DNA of 64,000 nucleotides from assembly GCF_017976235.1 (NCBI RefSeq), contig NZ_JACVHC010000007.1, positions 248,001-312,000 of the forward strand, given 5' to 3'. The position numbers and the translations under genes were made by a program. Positions 21,955 to 31,256 of this stretch are shown piece after piece (within the stretch, counting starts at the first letter, position 1; each line of letters begins with the position of its first letter). The notes under the pieces were generated by a model, which saw only the letters and a list, made by a program, of their open reading frames with translations, was not told the DNA's origin and did no database searches. Source of the DNA: Pseudomonas anatoliensis. Lineage in GTDB: Bacteria > Pseudomonadota > Gammaproteobacteria > Pseudomonadales > Pseudomonadaceae.

Positions 21955-22554
21955 ATGACAACCAAGCAACCCGACTGGGAGGCGATCGAACGAGCCTACC
22001 GGGCTGGTTCGCTTTCCATCCGAACAATCGCTGAGCGCCAAGGTGTAAGCGACACCGCAATCAGGAAGAAGGCCAAAGCCCTTGGATGGGCGAGAGACCT
22101 TTCTGACCAGGTGCGCAAAGAGGTTCGCAGCAAGCTGGTTCGCGGAGAGGTTCGCAACGACCAAGGCGCGAACTGCGAACTTGATGCGGAGATCATCGAA
22201 GAGGCCGCAGAGGAAGGCGCCCGGGTGGTTCGCAGTCACCGGCGAGACATTCGCAAGGCGACGAATCTTGCGAACCTGCTGATGGATGATCTGCTGTCGA
22301 CCATTCAGCGCCGCGTCGAGATCGAAGAAGACATCGAAGCGGAAACGTCCGAGGACAACAACGGCATGCGCCGGGCTTCGATGCTCGCCGCTGTGGCGCT
22401 GCCTAGCAATTCCAAAACACTGTTCCAGCTTTCCTCTGCGATGAAAAACTTGCAGGTGCTGGAGCGTCAGGCATACAGCCTGGACGAGAAGGAGAAGACG
22501 GACGAAGCCGACGAACTCTCGAAGATGATGGACGAATTATCGAAGGACGCCTGA
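21955..22554 (+). CDS. terS: terminase small subunit
   Basis: 199 residues. N-terminal helix-turn-helix (WEAIERAYRAGSLSIRTIAE then RQGVSDTAIRKKAKALGW) for DNA recognition, central helical oligomerisation region, acidic C-terminus. Directly upstream of the large subunit (1 base gap), the usual order. It should recognise the packaging site near here. Confidence 0.85.
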   Translation: MTTKQPDWEAIERAYRAGSLSIRTIAERQGVSDTAIRKKAKALGWARDLSDQVRKEVRSKLVRGEVRNDQGANCELDAEIIEEAAEEGARVVRSHRRDIRKATNLANLLMDDLLSTIQRRVEIEEDIEAETSEDNNGMRRASMLAAVALPSNSKTLFQLSSAMKNLQVLERQAYSLDEKEKTDEADELSKMMDELSKDA

Positions 22555-22555
22555 C

Positions 22556-24046
22556 ATGAAGCCCGAGCACATGAAGCTGCTCCGGGATAAGCGTTGGCGG
22601 TTGAACAATCTCTACTTCATCACCGACAAGCAGGGTAAGAAAACCCGCTTCCGGATGACGGACGAGCAGATTGAATACTTCGATGGGATGCACACGCGAA
22701 ACATCATCCTGAAGGCTCGTCAGCTCGGCTTCACCACTGAGTGCTGCATCATCCAACTCGACGCCGCACTGTTCGAGTCGGCCAAGTGCGCACTGATCGC
22801 CCATACCCTGAACGACGCCAAACGCCTGTTCCGGGAGAAGGTGAAGTACGCCTACGACAATCTGCCGAAAGAGATCCGCGCCGCGAACCCTGCGAGCAAC
22901 GATGCCGCCGGCGAGCTGGTGTTCAGCAAGGGCGGTTCGCTCTATGTCAGCACCTCATTCCGGGGCGGCACGCTGCGTTACCTGCACGTCTCCGAGTTCG
23001 GGAAGATCTGCGCCAAGTTTCCGCACAAGGCGCGCGAAATCGTCACCGGCGCATTTGAGGCGGTGGCCACCGATTGCTTCGTCACGATTGAATCGACAGC
23101 GGAAGGCCGGGCTGGCTACTTCTTCGACTACTCGCAAACTGCCGAGAAGCAACTGCTCTCCGGCACGCCGCTGGGCAAGCTGGACTGGAAGTTTTTCTTC
23201 TTCAGTTGGTGGAAGAACAAGGCCTACTGGCTCGACCCGACCGACGCGGTTATCCCGCAGCGCCTGACCGACTACTTCAACGAGTTGTTCGCCAAGCACG
23301 GCATCGAGACCAATCCTGGTCAGCGCGCCTGGTACGCAGCCAAGGAGAAGACGCTCGGCGACGACATGAAACGGGAATACCCGTCTCTGCCGGCCGAAGC
23401 GTTCCAGCAGTCGATTGAGGGCGCTTATTACGCCAAGCAGTTCACCAAGCTATACGCCTCTCAGCGCATTGGCGCGCTGCCCGACAATAGTCATTTGCCG
23501 GTACACACGATTTGGGATATCGGCGTCGGCGACTCCACGGCCATCTGGTTTGTTCGGATCGTTGGCGAGGAATACCACGTCATCGACTTCTACGAGAACA
23601 GCGGGGAAGGTCTTCGGCATTACATGAAGGTGCTCAAGGATCGCAAGTACACATACGGCGATCACTGGGGCCCCCACGACATCGATAACCGTGAATTCGG
23701 CAGCGACGGCAAGACCCGGCGCGAACTGGCCCGAGAGGGCTACGAGATCGACGGGCAAAAATACAGCCTCAAGTTCAGCGTTGTTCCAAAGCTCGGTATC
23801 GACGAAGGCATTGAGCAGGTTCGGGAGATTCTTCCGGCCTGTGCCTTCGATGAGTCCAAATGCGAACTGGGTATTTCCTGCCTGGAGAACTACCGAAAGG
23901 AGTGGGACGACAAGCGCGGCTGCTGGAAAGACAAACCACTTCACGACTGGTCATCGCACGGCGCGGACGCCTTCCGCTACTTCGCTGTCTCGATGGGCCG
24001 ACGCAAACGCACAGGCGGAACACGCCGAATTGGAGGCTTGGCCTGA
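22556..24046 (+). CDS. terL: terminase large subunit
   Basis: 496 residues. ATPase region with a Walker A-like ILKARQLGFTT, FSKGGSLYVS, and ITIESTAEG-like acidic motif; C-terminal nuclease-type segment with TIWDIGVGDSTAIW and a late SSHGADAFRYFA, typical of phage TerL. It packages DNA into the prohead and cuts it. Length is normal. The end overlaps the portal start (TGATG). Confidence 0.92.
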   Translation: MKPEHMKLLRDKRWRLNNLYFITDKQGKKTRFRMTDEQIEYFDGMHTRNIILKARQLGFTTECCIIQLDAALFESAKCALIAHTLNDAKRLFREKVKYAYDNLPKEIRAANPASNDAAGELVFSKGGSLYVSTSFRGGTLRYLHVSEFGKICAKFPHKAREIVTGAFEAVATDCFVTIESTAEGRAGYFFDYSQTAEKQLLSGTPLGKLDWKFFFFSWWKNKAYWLDPTDAVIPQRLTDYFNELFAKHGIETNPGQRAWYAAKEKTLGDDMKREYPSLPAEAFQQSIEGAYYAKQFTKLYASQRIGALPDNSHLPVHTIWDIGVGDSTAIWFVRIVGEEYHVIDFYENSGEGLRHYMKVLKDRKYTYGDHWGPHDIDNREFGSDGKTRRELAREGYEIDGQKYSLKFSVVPKLGIDEGIEQVREILPACAFDESKCELGISCLENYRKEWDDKRGCWKDKPLHDWSSHGADAFRYFAVSMGRRKRTGGTRRIGGLA

Positions 24047-25506
24047 TGCCAGTGCAATCGACAAACCCCGACTACGACGCGCACATCGCCGAGTGGGAGA
24101 TGATGGACGACGCCCTCGAAGGCGAATGTGCCGTCAAGCGCAACGACCGCAACCTGCCCAAGCCGAGCGGCATGGTTGAAGCCGAGAAGCTCGACGGTAC
24201 CGGCAACAAATACCTCTACGAGAACTACACGAACCGGGCTCAGTACGAACACTGGGTGCGTGACTCGCTGCGTTCGATGATGGGCCTAGTCTCGCGACTG
24301 ATCCCGGAAATTGAACTGCCCGCCGGCCTGAAGGGGCTGGAGGACAATGCCACGGCGGACGGCTTCGGCCTGAAGCAGCTGTTCTTCCGCATGGTGCGCC
24401 AGGCGGTCTCGCACGGTCGGGTGCCGCTGGTGGTGAACATCGATGATCGCGGCGAGCCGTACTTCTCGACGTATGCCACGCGCAACGCGATCAACTGGGA
24501 TACCGCTGATCAAGGTGGGCGGCAGGATCTGGTTCTTTCGGTGTTCCGCGAGTTCCGCAAGAAGGGCGGCGATCGCTACAGCCACGACTGCGACACGGTT
24601 TTCCGTGAGTTCTTCATGAAAGACACTGTCTGCCACACCGCAGTGCGTAATGAGGGGGGCGAGCTCGTCGAGGATGAGAAGCCTTTGGGCACTACCGGCA
24701 CAGACAACCGGCTGGTCAGAGGCCTGACCTACCTGCCGGTGATCTACTGCGGTTCTACCGACAACTCGCCGGACGTCGACGAGGTGCCTCTACTGACCAT
24801 GGCGCGCGCCGCGTTGAAGTCGTACCAGCTGAGTGCTGACTACTTCACCGCGCTGCACCAGACCAGTCACCCTCAACCGTGGGTGTCCGGACTTGATGAG
24901 TCTGTAGAGCTCAGCGTGACCGGGCCATCAGCTGCTTGGGATCTTGGCCCGAATGGCGAGTGCGGTTACCTGGAGTTCCAAGGTGCCGGCATTGAAGCGG
25001 TCCACAAGGCCATGGAGGACCAGAAAAACGCCGCGCTTGAAGCCGGCGCTAAGGTCATGGACGTGGGCGGCACCGAGTCGGGCGAGGCCCGCAAGACCCG
25101 CCAAAACGACCAGCACGCCACACTACACAGCATCGTCATTACGGTGGCCGAGGCGGTAGAGCAGGGTCTGCGATACGCCGCTGAGTGGAAGGGGTACGAC
25201 CCCACGCAGGTCAAGTTCAAGGTGAACCCTGAGTTCGTAACGCCTGAGGTGAGCGCCCAGGTTCTTGCCGAACTGCTCAAGGGCGTGATGGCTGGGACGA
25301 TCAGCGCCGACACCTACTGGCAGTACCTCACCACCGGCAAGTTGCCGGATCGCCCCTACGAAGACGAAGCCGACCTGATCAGCGATGAGCGCGAGTCGGC
25401 CGGCATCAACTTGGACAAAGACGATGCCAACGACAAACCTGGCGCAGGCGGACAGCCAACTGCTGGAGCAGACGACGCGCCACTCGGTAATGCTGGAGCG
25501 GCTTAA
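24046..25506 (+). CDS. portal protein (DUF4055 family)
   Basis: 486 residues from the ATG at 24046 within the TerL stop. Conserved stretches YENYTNRAQYEHWVRDSLRS, LVVNIDDRGEPYFSTY and LEFQGAGIEAVHKAM fit the DUF4055 portal family. The C-terminus is acidic and Gly/Ala-rich, as often in portals. It overlaps the next gene by about 80 bases. Confidence 0.85.
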   Translation: MPVQSTNPDYDAHIAEWEMMDDALEGECAVKRNDRNLPKPSGMVEAEKLDGTGNKYLYENYTNRAQYEHWVRDSLRSMMGLVSRLIPEIELPAGLKGLEDNATADGFGLKQLFFRMVRQAVSHGRVPLVVNIDDRGEPYFSTYATRNAINWDTADQGGRQDLVLSVFREFRKKGGDRYSHDCDTVFREFFMKDTVCHTAVRNEGGELVEDEKPLGTTGTDNRLVRGLTYLPVIYCGSTDNSPDVDEVPLLTMARAALKSYQLSADYFTALHQTSHPQPWVSGLDESVELSVTGPSAAWDLGPNGECGYLEFQGAGIEAVHKAMEDQKNAALEAGAKVMDVGGTESGEARKTRQNDQHATLHSIVITVAEAVEQGLRYAAEWKGYDPTQVKFKVNPEFVTPEVSAQVLAELLKGVMAGTISADTYWQYLTTGKLPDRPYEDEADLISDERESAGINLDKDDANDKPGAGGQPTAGADDAPLGNAGAA

Positions 25507-26536
25507 GGCCGGCGAGGTCAAAAAATTCGAGAAGTACCTGCGCCAGATTGACAAGCTGGTGCGCGAGCAGTTGACCCGCAAGGAGCTGACTACCTACAGC
25601 CGGGACCGTCTTGAACAGTTTCTGGCCCGAGTGGACGGCAAGCTGCTGGAGATCTACAAGGCCTATGGTGATCTGGTGCAGGCCGATCTAGTCGATATCG
25701 CACTGTACGAGTCGACCTTCGAGGCCAACAGCCTGAGCAATGCGCTGTCCATCGACGCTGTGGTGCCGAGCAATACGGTCATTCGCGCGGCGGTGTTTTC
25801 TTATCCGCTGCAGGTGAAAGGCATCGACGGCGGCAAGCTGCTGAAGAGTTTCGTCAGCGGCTGGACGCGCACGGAGACGATGCGTGTGACGAACACAATA
25901 AGGCTCGGCTTCGGCCAGGGCCAGACGAACGCCCAAATCATTCAGGCGATTCGCGGTACCGCCGCGCAGAACTTCACGGATGGCATCTTGGCGGTGAGCA
26001 ATCGCAACGCTGCATCCGTGGTGCAGACGGCAATCCAGCACGTGGCCACGACGGCACGAATGGAGACGCTGAAAGCCAATAGCGACGTGGTGCTGGGCTA
26101 CCGCTGGGTGTCGACGCTCGATCGCAAGACATCGCAGCAGTGCAAGGGCCTAGATGGGATGCGTTTCGACCTGGGCAAAGGCCCGCTGCCGCCGGCGCAC
26201 ATCAACTGCCGGTCAACCACAGTGCCGACGACGCGGCTTTCGGAGCTGTTCGCCAAGGACGCCACGCGCGCTTCGGTGGGCGACAACGGCGGAGCACAGG
26301 TAGATGCGAGCCTGAACTATTACGAGTGGCTGGCGACGCAGCCGGCGAGCTTTCAGGATCATGCGCTGGGCCCTGTGCGAGCCAAGTTGTTCCGGGATGG
26401 CGGCCTGACACCTGAGAAGTTTGCCAAGTTGCAGCTCGACAAGTCGTTCAAGCCGCTGACGCTGGCGCAACTGAAAGCTGCTGAGCCGGACATGTTCATC
26501 CGCGCAGGCGTTACACTCGGCGCTCAACCAGGTTGA
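25424..26536 (+). CDS. MuF-like minor head protein
   Basis: 370 residues. N-terminal helical domain, then the Mu gpF-type core: RTETMRVTNTIRLGFGQGQT, LDRKTSQQCKGLDGMRF, PPAHINCRSTTVP. It lies between portal and DnaT-like connector, the usual place. MuF proteins join the capsid interior or portal and are sometimes fused to toxins; no extra toxin domain is seen here. The start ATG at 25424 lies inside the portal gene. Confidence 0.85.
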   Translation: MPTTNLAQADSQLLEQTTRHSVMLERLKAGEVKKFEKYLRQIDKLVREQLTRKELTTYSRDRLEQFLARVDGKLLEIYKAYGDLVQADLVDIALYESTFEANSLSNALSIDAVVPSNTVIRAAVFSYPLQVKGIDGGKLLKSFVSGWTRTETMRVTNTIRLGFGQGQTNAQIIQAIRGTAAQNFTDGILAVSNRNAASVVQTAIQHVATTARMETLKANSDVVLGYRWVSTLDRKTSQQCKGLDGMRFDLGKGPLPPAHINCRSTTVPTTRLSELFAKDATRASVGDNGGAQVDASLNYYEWLATQPASFQDHALGPVRAKLFRDGGLTPEKFAKLQLDKSFKPLTLAQLKAAEPDMFIRAGVTLGAQPG

Positions 26537-26544
26537 GATAGCAC

Positions 26545-27042
26545 ATGCAGATCATCGTTGAGGACGGGAAGGGCAGACCGGACGCGAATAGCTTCGTGCC
26601 GCTGGAGAAGCTGACCTTCTACCGCGACTACTACGGGTTCCGCATACCTGAAGCAGAAGCCGATCAGGTCGAGTTGCTGCTGCGCGCTGCAGCCGATATC
26701 AACGCTCGCCAGTGGAAAGGCAACAAGGCCAATCCCAAGCAGGCTATGGCCTGGCCACGGCGTGACTGCAAGATCGAATACCAGACGCTCTCCGAGACAT
26801 TCGTGCCCTTTGAGCTTGAGTGGGGCCAGGTGCGGCTGGCGGTCGAGCTGTACGCCGACGAGCAGGGCTTCCAGATCAAAGAGCCAACTCACTGCACTGA
26901 GCCAAACGGCCGGCGTACGCGGTTGAACCGCGATACGCCCGGATTGCGCATGCGCCCGCCGCCATATGCGCCGAGCAGGACTCAATTCGCCGATTACCTA
27001 GTGATGCGCGGACTGTGGGTAGTCCCATCACCTAGAGGATGA
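26545..27042 (+). CDS. DnaT-like head-connector protein
   Basis: 165 residues. The segment LLLRAAADINARQWKGNKAN then QAMAWPRRDC matches the DnaT-like phage connector family (found between head genes, named from distant similarity to DnaT). It is probably a head-tail adaptor. The C-terminal 40 residues are Pro/Arg-rich. The family label says little about real function. Confidence 0.75.
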   Translation: MQIIVEDGKGRPDANSFVPLEKLTFYRDYYGFRIPEAEADQVELLLRAAADINARQWKGNKANPKQAMAWPRRDCKIEYQTLSETFVPFELEWGQVRLAVELYADEQGFQIKEPTHCTEPNGRRTRLNRDTPGLRMRPPPYAPSRTQFADYLVMRGLWVVPSPRG

Positions 27043-27082
27043 GCAAATGATCTGGTATAAAGAATAAAACAAGGAGAGTTTT

Positions 27083-27796
27083 ATGCTTAGAACATTTGAA
27101 ATGTCTGTAGTGTTTCTGTTTGGTTGTTTAATCGGGGCTGCTGTATTTTGGTATTTTTCCGGCTCCGGTGCTTCCGCTGTAAATATAACCGCTTCTGGTA
27201 ACGTAGGAGATTGGGTTTCAGCATTAGCCTCCTTTAGCGCCGCAGCTGTCGCTCTGTGGTTAGCATTGAATCAACGGTCTCGCGATCGTGCGATATGTAA
27301 GTTTCACCAGCAATTTGCTAACTGTTGCTGGAAGCTTACCCTGATATCGGAGGGTTTAGTCCCTGCGACGGTAATAGGCGTTTATCTTGCGCGGGCCGAT
27401 ACCAAGGATTTGGATCTTTTGCAGTTCAACAGGCCAGGCTCTGCTAATTTAAAAAACATCACCAGAGGGAGCGCAGAAAATATAGTCGATATCGACTCTA
27501 CTGGCTTTCAGAGCCTTTTATACGAGTGGGGTGCACCCTACCTCGAAAAGCTAAAGCAGGATGGAGATTCGCCCGCCGATTATGAGGCAATTGCAGTTAA
27601 TGAATCTTACTTTGAAAAGTTCCAGCTGATTTCAAACGAGACATTATTCATTAAGGTTGTAACTCTTCATAAAGATTACAAGATTAAAGCGCCAAAGCAT
27701 CTCGTTGGCGATTTAGTCGCGAGGCTATCAAACGATCTGCGTGAGAAGAGATTCCAGGAAATAAGAAATCACACGGGGAGAGACCACCGCTCGTGA
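27083..27796 (+). CDS. AT-rich two-span membrane protein, cargo
   Basis: 237 residues. Membrane segments at about 7-26 and 45-62 separated by a short loop ending GNVGDW, then a 170-residue cytoplasmic domain. The layout (TM, GDx, TM, cytoplasmic domain) echoes the AbiC-like proteins, but I do not see the rest of that signature. GC is clearly lower than the flanking head genes, and it is followed by its own terminator (27857). It interrupts the connector-scaffold order. Defence is a reasonable guess from architecture only. Confidence 0.65.
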   Translation: MLRTFEMSVVFLFGCLIGAAVFWYFSGSGASAVNITASGNVGDWVSALASFSAAAVALWLALNQRSRDRAICKFHQQFANCCWKLTLISEGLVPATVIGVYLARADTKDLDLLQFNRPGSANLKNITRGSAENIVDIDSTGFQSLLYEWGAPYLEKLKQDGDSPADYEAIAVNESYFEKFQLISNETLFIKVVTLHKDYKIKAPKHLVGDLVARLSNDLREKRFQEIRNHTGRDHRS

Positions 27797-27856
27797 TTTG
27801 ATGGCCAGCTCAAGTCCCTGTAGAGGGGCTTTCTGAAAATTGTTAATCGTTTACGA

Positions 27857-27880
27857 CCTCGGCCATGCCGGGGTTTTTTT
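27857..27880 (+). terminator. intrinsic terminator after the cargo gene
   Basis: CCTCGGC - CAT - GCCGGGG followed by seven T. It isolates the AT-rich membrane gene from the scaffold and capsid genes unless antiterminated. Confidence 0.85.
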
Positions 27881-27921
27881 ATGCCCGTCAGGCGGGCCAA
27901 CCAAATCCCCAGGGGACACCC

Positions 27922-28695
27922 ATGCCATTTGAATTTGACCCGGCCGCCGCTGGCCTCACCCTCGACGCAACTCAGACCGCGGCCCTCCAGGAGGCGCTTG
28001 GCGGAAAGGTTCAGGAGTATCTGGACAAGGAAGTAAACGGGCTTAAGTCCAAGAACCAGGAATTGCTAGGTTCTAACCGGACCATCAAGACCGAACTGGA
28101 CAAGCTGAAAGGTCAGTTTGAGGGCCTGGATATCGAAGCGGTAAAAAGCTTGCTCAACAAGGTCGGCCAGGACGAAGAAACGAAGCTGATTGCCGAGGGA
28201 AAGCTCGACGAGGTGATCAACCGCCGCACCGAGCGCCTGCGGACTGACTCCGATAAGCAAATCAAAGCCGCCAATGAGCGCGCCGACAAGGCCCAAGCCT
28301 TCGCCGCCAAGTACAGCGACAAAGTCCTTGCCGACTCCATCCGCGCTGCTGCCATCAAGGCCGGCGCGCTCCCTGAGGCTGCCGAGGACATCATCCTGCG
28401 CGCCCGGGGCACTTTCAAACTCAGCGAAGACGGCGAGGCGATCGCCACCGACCGTGACGGCGAGGTCGTTTACGGGAAGGACGGGAAAACCCCGCTGTCG
28501 CCGCTCGAATGGGCGGAATCGCTGCGTGAGACAGCAACACACCTGTGGCCAAGGGCTCAGGGCGCCGGACAGGTCGGCGATCAAGGTGGCAAGGCCACGA
28601 AAAAGTGGGGCGAGTACACGGAAACCGAGCGCGCTGCGATCGCCCGTGACAACCCCGAGCTCTTCAAGAAAATCCAGGCCACCAAAGGAACCTAA
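27922..28695 (+). CDS. head scaffolding protein
   Basis: 257 residues starting MPFEFDPAAAGLTLDATQTA. Long coiled coil (residues about 30-110, including DKEVNGLKSKNQELLGSNR) and charged C-terminus. Size, coiled coil and position just before the major capsid gene fit a scaffold that shapes the prohead and is later removed. Confidence 0.75.
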   Translation: MPFEFDPAAAGLTLDATQTAALQEALGGKVQEYLDKEVNGLKSKNQELLGSNRTIKTELDKLKGQFEGLDIEAVKSLLNKVGQDEETKLIAEGKLDEVINRRTERLRTDSDKQIKAANERADKAQAFAAKYSDKVLADSIRAAAIKAGALPEAAEDIILRARGTFKLSEDGEAIATDRDGEVVYGKDGKTPLSPLEWAESLRETATHLWPRAQGAGQVGDQGGKATKKWGEYTETERAAIARDNPELFKKIQATKGT

Positions 28696-28698
28696 TTT

Positions 28699-29676
28699 AT
28701 GGCAACTACCCAACTGACCGACATCTTCGTCGGCGACTACTACGCCTCCCTGGCGCCGGTTAACAGCCCGGAAAAGACTGCTGTATACGAGTCGGGCATC
28801 GTGACTCGCTCGCCTGTACTAGACGCGATCGCGTCCGGCAGTCAGGGCACCGCGGAGATCAGCTACTGGCAGGATCTCAACGCTGATGAAGCTCCGAACA
28901 TCAGCAACGATGACCCGAATGACCAAGGTGAAGTCGGCAAGGTCGAGCAGGACAGCATGCGTGCCCGTGTCCTTTACCTCAACAAAGGCTACGGCGTAAC
29001 CGATCTGACAGCGGAGCTGGCCAACAACGAGCCACAGCAGCAGATCCGGAACCGCTTCGGCACCTACTGGACCCGTCAGTGGCAGCGCTACACCCTGGGT
29101 GCCGCTCGCGGCATCATCGCCTCGAACATCGCCAGTAACGGCGGTGACATGGTCATCGACGCGGGCGCGACCATCAACGCCAATGCCTTTCAGGATGCCG
29201 CGTTCACTGCGGGCGATGCCGCTGACCAATTCGGCGCGATCGGCGTGCACTCGGTCGTGATGAACCAGATGGTCAAGCAAGACTTGATCGAGTACCTGCG
29301 TGACTCCGACGGCAAGATCATCCTGGCTACCTACCTCGGCAAGCCAGTGTTCATGGACGACGCCCTGGTGTATGGCGCGGGCAAGTATCTGTCCGTGTTC
29401 TTCGGCCAAGGCGCTTTCGGCTACGGCGAGGGCACGCCGAAGGTGCCGGTCGAGCTGGAGCGTAAGCCAGGTGGTGGCAACGGTGGCGGTGCGGAAGTGT
29501 TGTGGGAGCGGAAGACCTACATCCTCCAGCCTGCTGGCTTCAGCTGGAAGGGCTCCGAGGCTCAGAACCTCAGCCCGACCGCGACCCAGTATGCCGCTGC
29601 TGCGAACTGGGAACGCGTGTTCAGCCGCAAGCAGGTCCCATTCGCCGCCGTCATCAGCGGTACCACCACGCCGTAA
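28699..29676 (+). CDS. major capsid protein
   Basis: 325 residues. Features of an HK97-fold coat protein: acidic N-terminal helix region, a long helix with NRFGTYWTRQWQRYTLGAA, then GAIGVHSVVMNQMVKQDLI and YLGKPVFMDDALVYGAGKYL. It follows the scaffold gene by 3 bases. ATG preceded by a weak ribosome site (AAAGGAACC). It should assemble the icosahedral shell. Confidence 0.88.
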   Translation: MATTQLTDIFVGDYYASLAPVNSPEKTAVYESGIVTRSPVLDAIASGSQGTAEISYWQDLNADEAPNISNDDPNDQGEVGKVEQDSMRARVLYLNKGYGVTDLTAELANNEPQQQIRNRFGTYWTRQWQRYTLGAARGIIASNIASNGGDMVIDAGATINANAFQDAAFTAGDAADQFGAIGVHSVVMNQMVKQDLIEYLRDSDGKIILATYLGKPVFMDDALVYGAGKYLSVFFGQGAFGYGEGTPKVPVELERKPGGGNGGGAEVLWERKTYILQPAGFSWKGSEAQNLSPTATQYAAAANWERVFSRKQVPFAAVISGTTTP

Positions 29677-29733
29677 TCCGGCCTTCACTTGCCCTGGCGT
29701 CCGCAAGGGCGCCGGGCTGCATTGAGGTGAATC

Positions 29734-30039
29734 ATGAAAGTTATCTACACGGACAAACCGGGCAAAGAGCGCGGCGTGTGCTACCGCCTGCTGAGCGAAT
29801 TCTTCGGCGTTATCGGCACAGCTACCGAGGTGGTCGTCGATGGTGACGCGCCCGAGATTTATGATGCCTACGAAGCAGCGGGCATCAAAGTCTCGGACGG
29901 CAAGGAGCCAGAAAACGCCGAAACCGACCCTCTGAAAATGAAGGTCCCCGAGCTGAAAGACTGGCTGACGGAGAAGGGCATCACCTTCGACCCGACTGCC
30001 AAGAAAGAAGACCTGCAGGCTCTGGTGCCAGCGGAATAA
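29734..30039 (+). CDS. HeH/LEM-domain head protein
   Basis: 101 residues. The C-terminal segment LKMKVPELKDWLTEKGITFD then AKKEDLQALV is a HeH/LEM-type helix-extended-helix module, common in small proteins just after phage capsid genes. GAGGTGAATC precedes the ATG. Probably DNA or connector binding; role not settled. Confidence 0.75.
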   Translation: MKVIYTDKPGKERGVCYRLLSEFFGVIGTATEVVVDGDAPEIYDAYEAAGIKVSDGKEPENAETDPLKMKVPELKDWLTEKGITFDPTAKKEDLQALVPAE

Positions 30040-30049
30040 GGACGAGCAA

Positions 30050-30427
30050 ATGACCGACTTCATCACCGTTGCGGATGTTGATGCCTTGCTAGGTCCTGGC
30101 TGGGCTGGCACCGGTGATCCGGTCCTTGCCGTGACCATGGCCAACGCCTGGCTCACGGCCAAGATTAAGCGGGTTGTTCCCGATCCAGTTCCGACCGAGA
30201 TCAAAACAGCCGGCGCCCAGGTCGCCAAAGAGGCGTCTACGGGCAAGTTGTACACGGCCACGCAGAAGGAAGTGCAGAGCAAAACAGTTTCGGCTCAGCC
30301 CGGCACCTCCGTGAGCAAGACCTACGTGGCCGGATCTACTGATCAGTCGGCGGGTGTGAACTTCGCCCTGGCGCTGCTGGAACCTTGGATCAAGCGCTCC
30401 GGCGTGATGATGCTGAAAAGGATCTGA
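30050..30427 (+). CDS. head completion or connector protein (125 aa)
   Basis: Starts MTDFITVADVDALLGPGWAG. Helical N-terminus, ending in LLEPWIKRSGVMM. It is found between capsid and tail genes in related prophages and is likely a head-completion protein. Assigned by position only. Confidence 0.65.
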   Translation: MTDFITVADVDALLGPGWAGTGDPVLAVTMANAWLTAKIKRVVPDPVPTEIKTAGAQVAKEASTGKLYTATQKEVQSKTVSAQPGTSVSKTYVAGSTDQSAGVNFALALLEPWIKRSGVMMLKRI

Positions 30428-30429
30428 TC

Positions 30430-30822
30430 ATGGGTATGCGCGAAGAGATTCAGGCCGAAATGGCCGAGGCGTTCGACGATCCTGATGGTTTGGCTGACGC
30501 GGTCAAACCGGTGACCGGTGTGCGGAAGGTCGCGGGCGAGTACGACCCGGATCTGGGCGGCGAGACGCCGGACACCACCGTTACGTACATAGGGCGCGGT
30601 GTTCTGGGTAGCTACCTGTCCAAAGAAATCGACGGCTCGCTCATCCAGACCACCGACAAAAAGCTGCTGGTGCTGCAAAACGAACTCTTCGTGTCCGAGG
30701 AGGGTGGTCCGACGGCGGTTCCGGCTATCCCTGCCATCGGCGATATCGTCAACGGGCTGCGTGTGATGAACGTGTCTGCCGACCCTGCTGATGCAGCGTG
30801 GACCGCGCAGTTGAGGAAGTGA
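30430..30822 (+). CDS. head-tail joining protein (130 aa)
   Basis: Starts MGMREEIQAEMAEAFDDPDG at 30430, two bases after the previous stop. The C-terminal half is mostly beta (VTYIGRGVLGSYLS, KKLLVLQNELF), resembling small head-tail joining or stopper proteins. Assigned by position and size. Confidence 0.65.
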   Translation: MGMREEIQAEMAEAFDDPDGLADAVKPVTGVRKVAGEYDPDLGGETPDTTVTYIGRGVLGSYLSKEIDGSLIQTTDKKLLVLQNELFVSEEGGPTAVPAIPAIGDIVNGLRVMNVSADPADAAWTAQLRK

Positions 30823-30896
30823 AAAACAATATGAAGCTGATAGCTTTCATTTAGATTTTTCGGTTTCTTACTCAATCTGCACGTGATTCTAAAAGG

Positions 30897-31241
30897 CTAA
30901 TAACTAAGCATTTCGTCCAGCTGGTCAAGTGTTTCTGGGTTCACCTTTCCATCCCTGAGTTCTTGCTCAAGCACAATTAGAAGCTCGATGGTTTCGTCAG
31001 ACAGTTCCAGGTCAGAGGGCATTTTGCCTGTTGCAAACTTTGTTACCCATTCGGGGTGAGATTCTCTACAACTAGCCGCAACGGCATCCCGGAGATTTTT
31101 TACGCTCTTAGTAAGATCTTTGCGGTTGGCCGTGTCGGCTTGTACTTGCTTCCTTGCATTCTCGATATTTTTAGCCGCCTGTTCACCAAATTTCAGTCCG
31201 GTGCTTGGAATGCTAGATCGTTGTGTATGCGGCTTTTTCAT
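30897..31241 (-). CDS. leftward cargo gene in the structural operon (114 aa)
   Basis: MKKPHTQRSSIPSTGLKFGE..., basic N-terminus, helical middle (NIENARKQVQADTANRKDL) and an acidic C-terminus ending QLDEMLSY. It is the only leftward gene in the head-tail module and lies between AT-richer flanks, with a promoter candidate at 31299-31327. Typical moron. The pattern (basic head, acidic helical tail) could fit an antitoxin-like or DNA-binding protein, but no family is recognised. Confidence 0.6.
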   Translation of the reverse strand: MKKPHTQRSSIPSTGLKFGEQAAKNIENARKQVQADTANRKDLTKSVKNLRDAVAASCRESHPEWVTKFATGKMPSDLELSDETIELLIVLEQELRDGKVNPETLDQLDEMLSY

Positions 31242-31256
31242 AGAGAGGATTTCCTT

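Noticed and set aside
28819..30282. Leftward open frame of 487 codons opposite the capsid genes
   Set aside because: Antisense shadow of GC-rich capsid and connector genes; its protein has no motif and the plus-strand genes fit the phage order.
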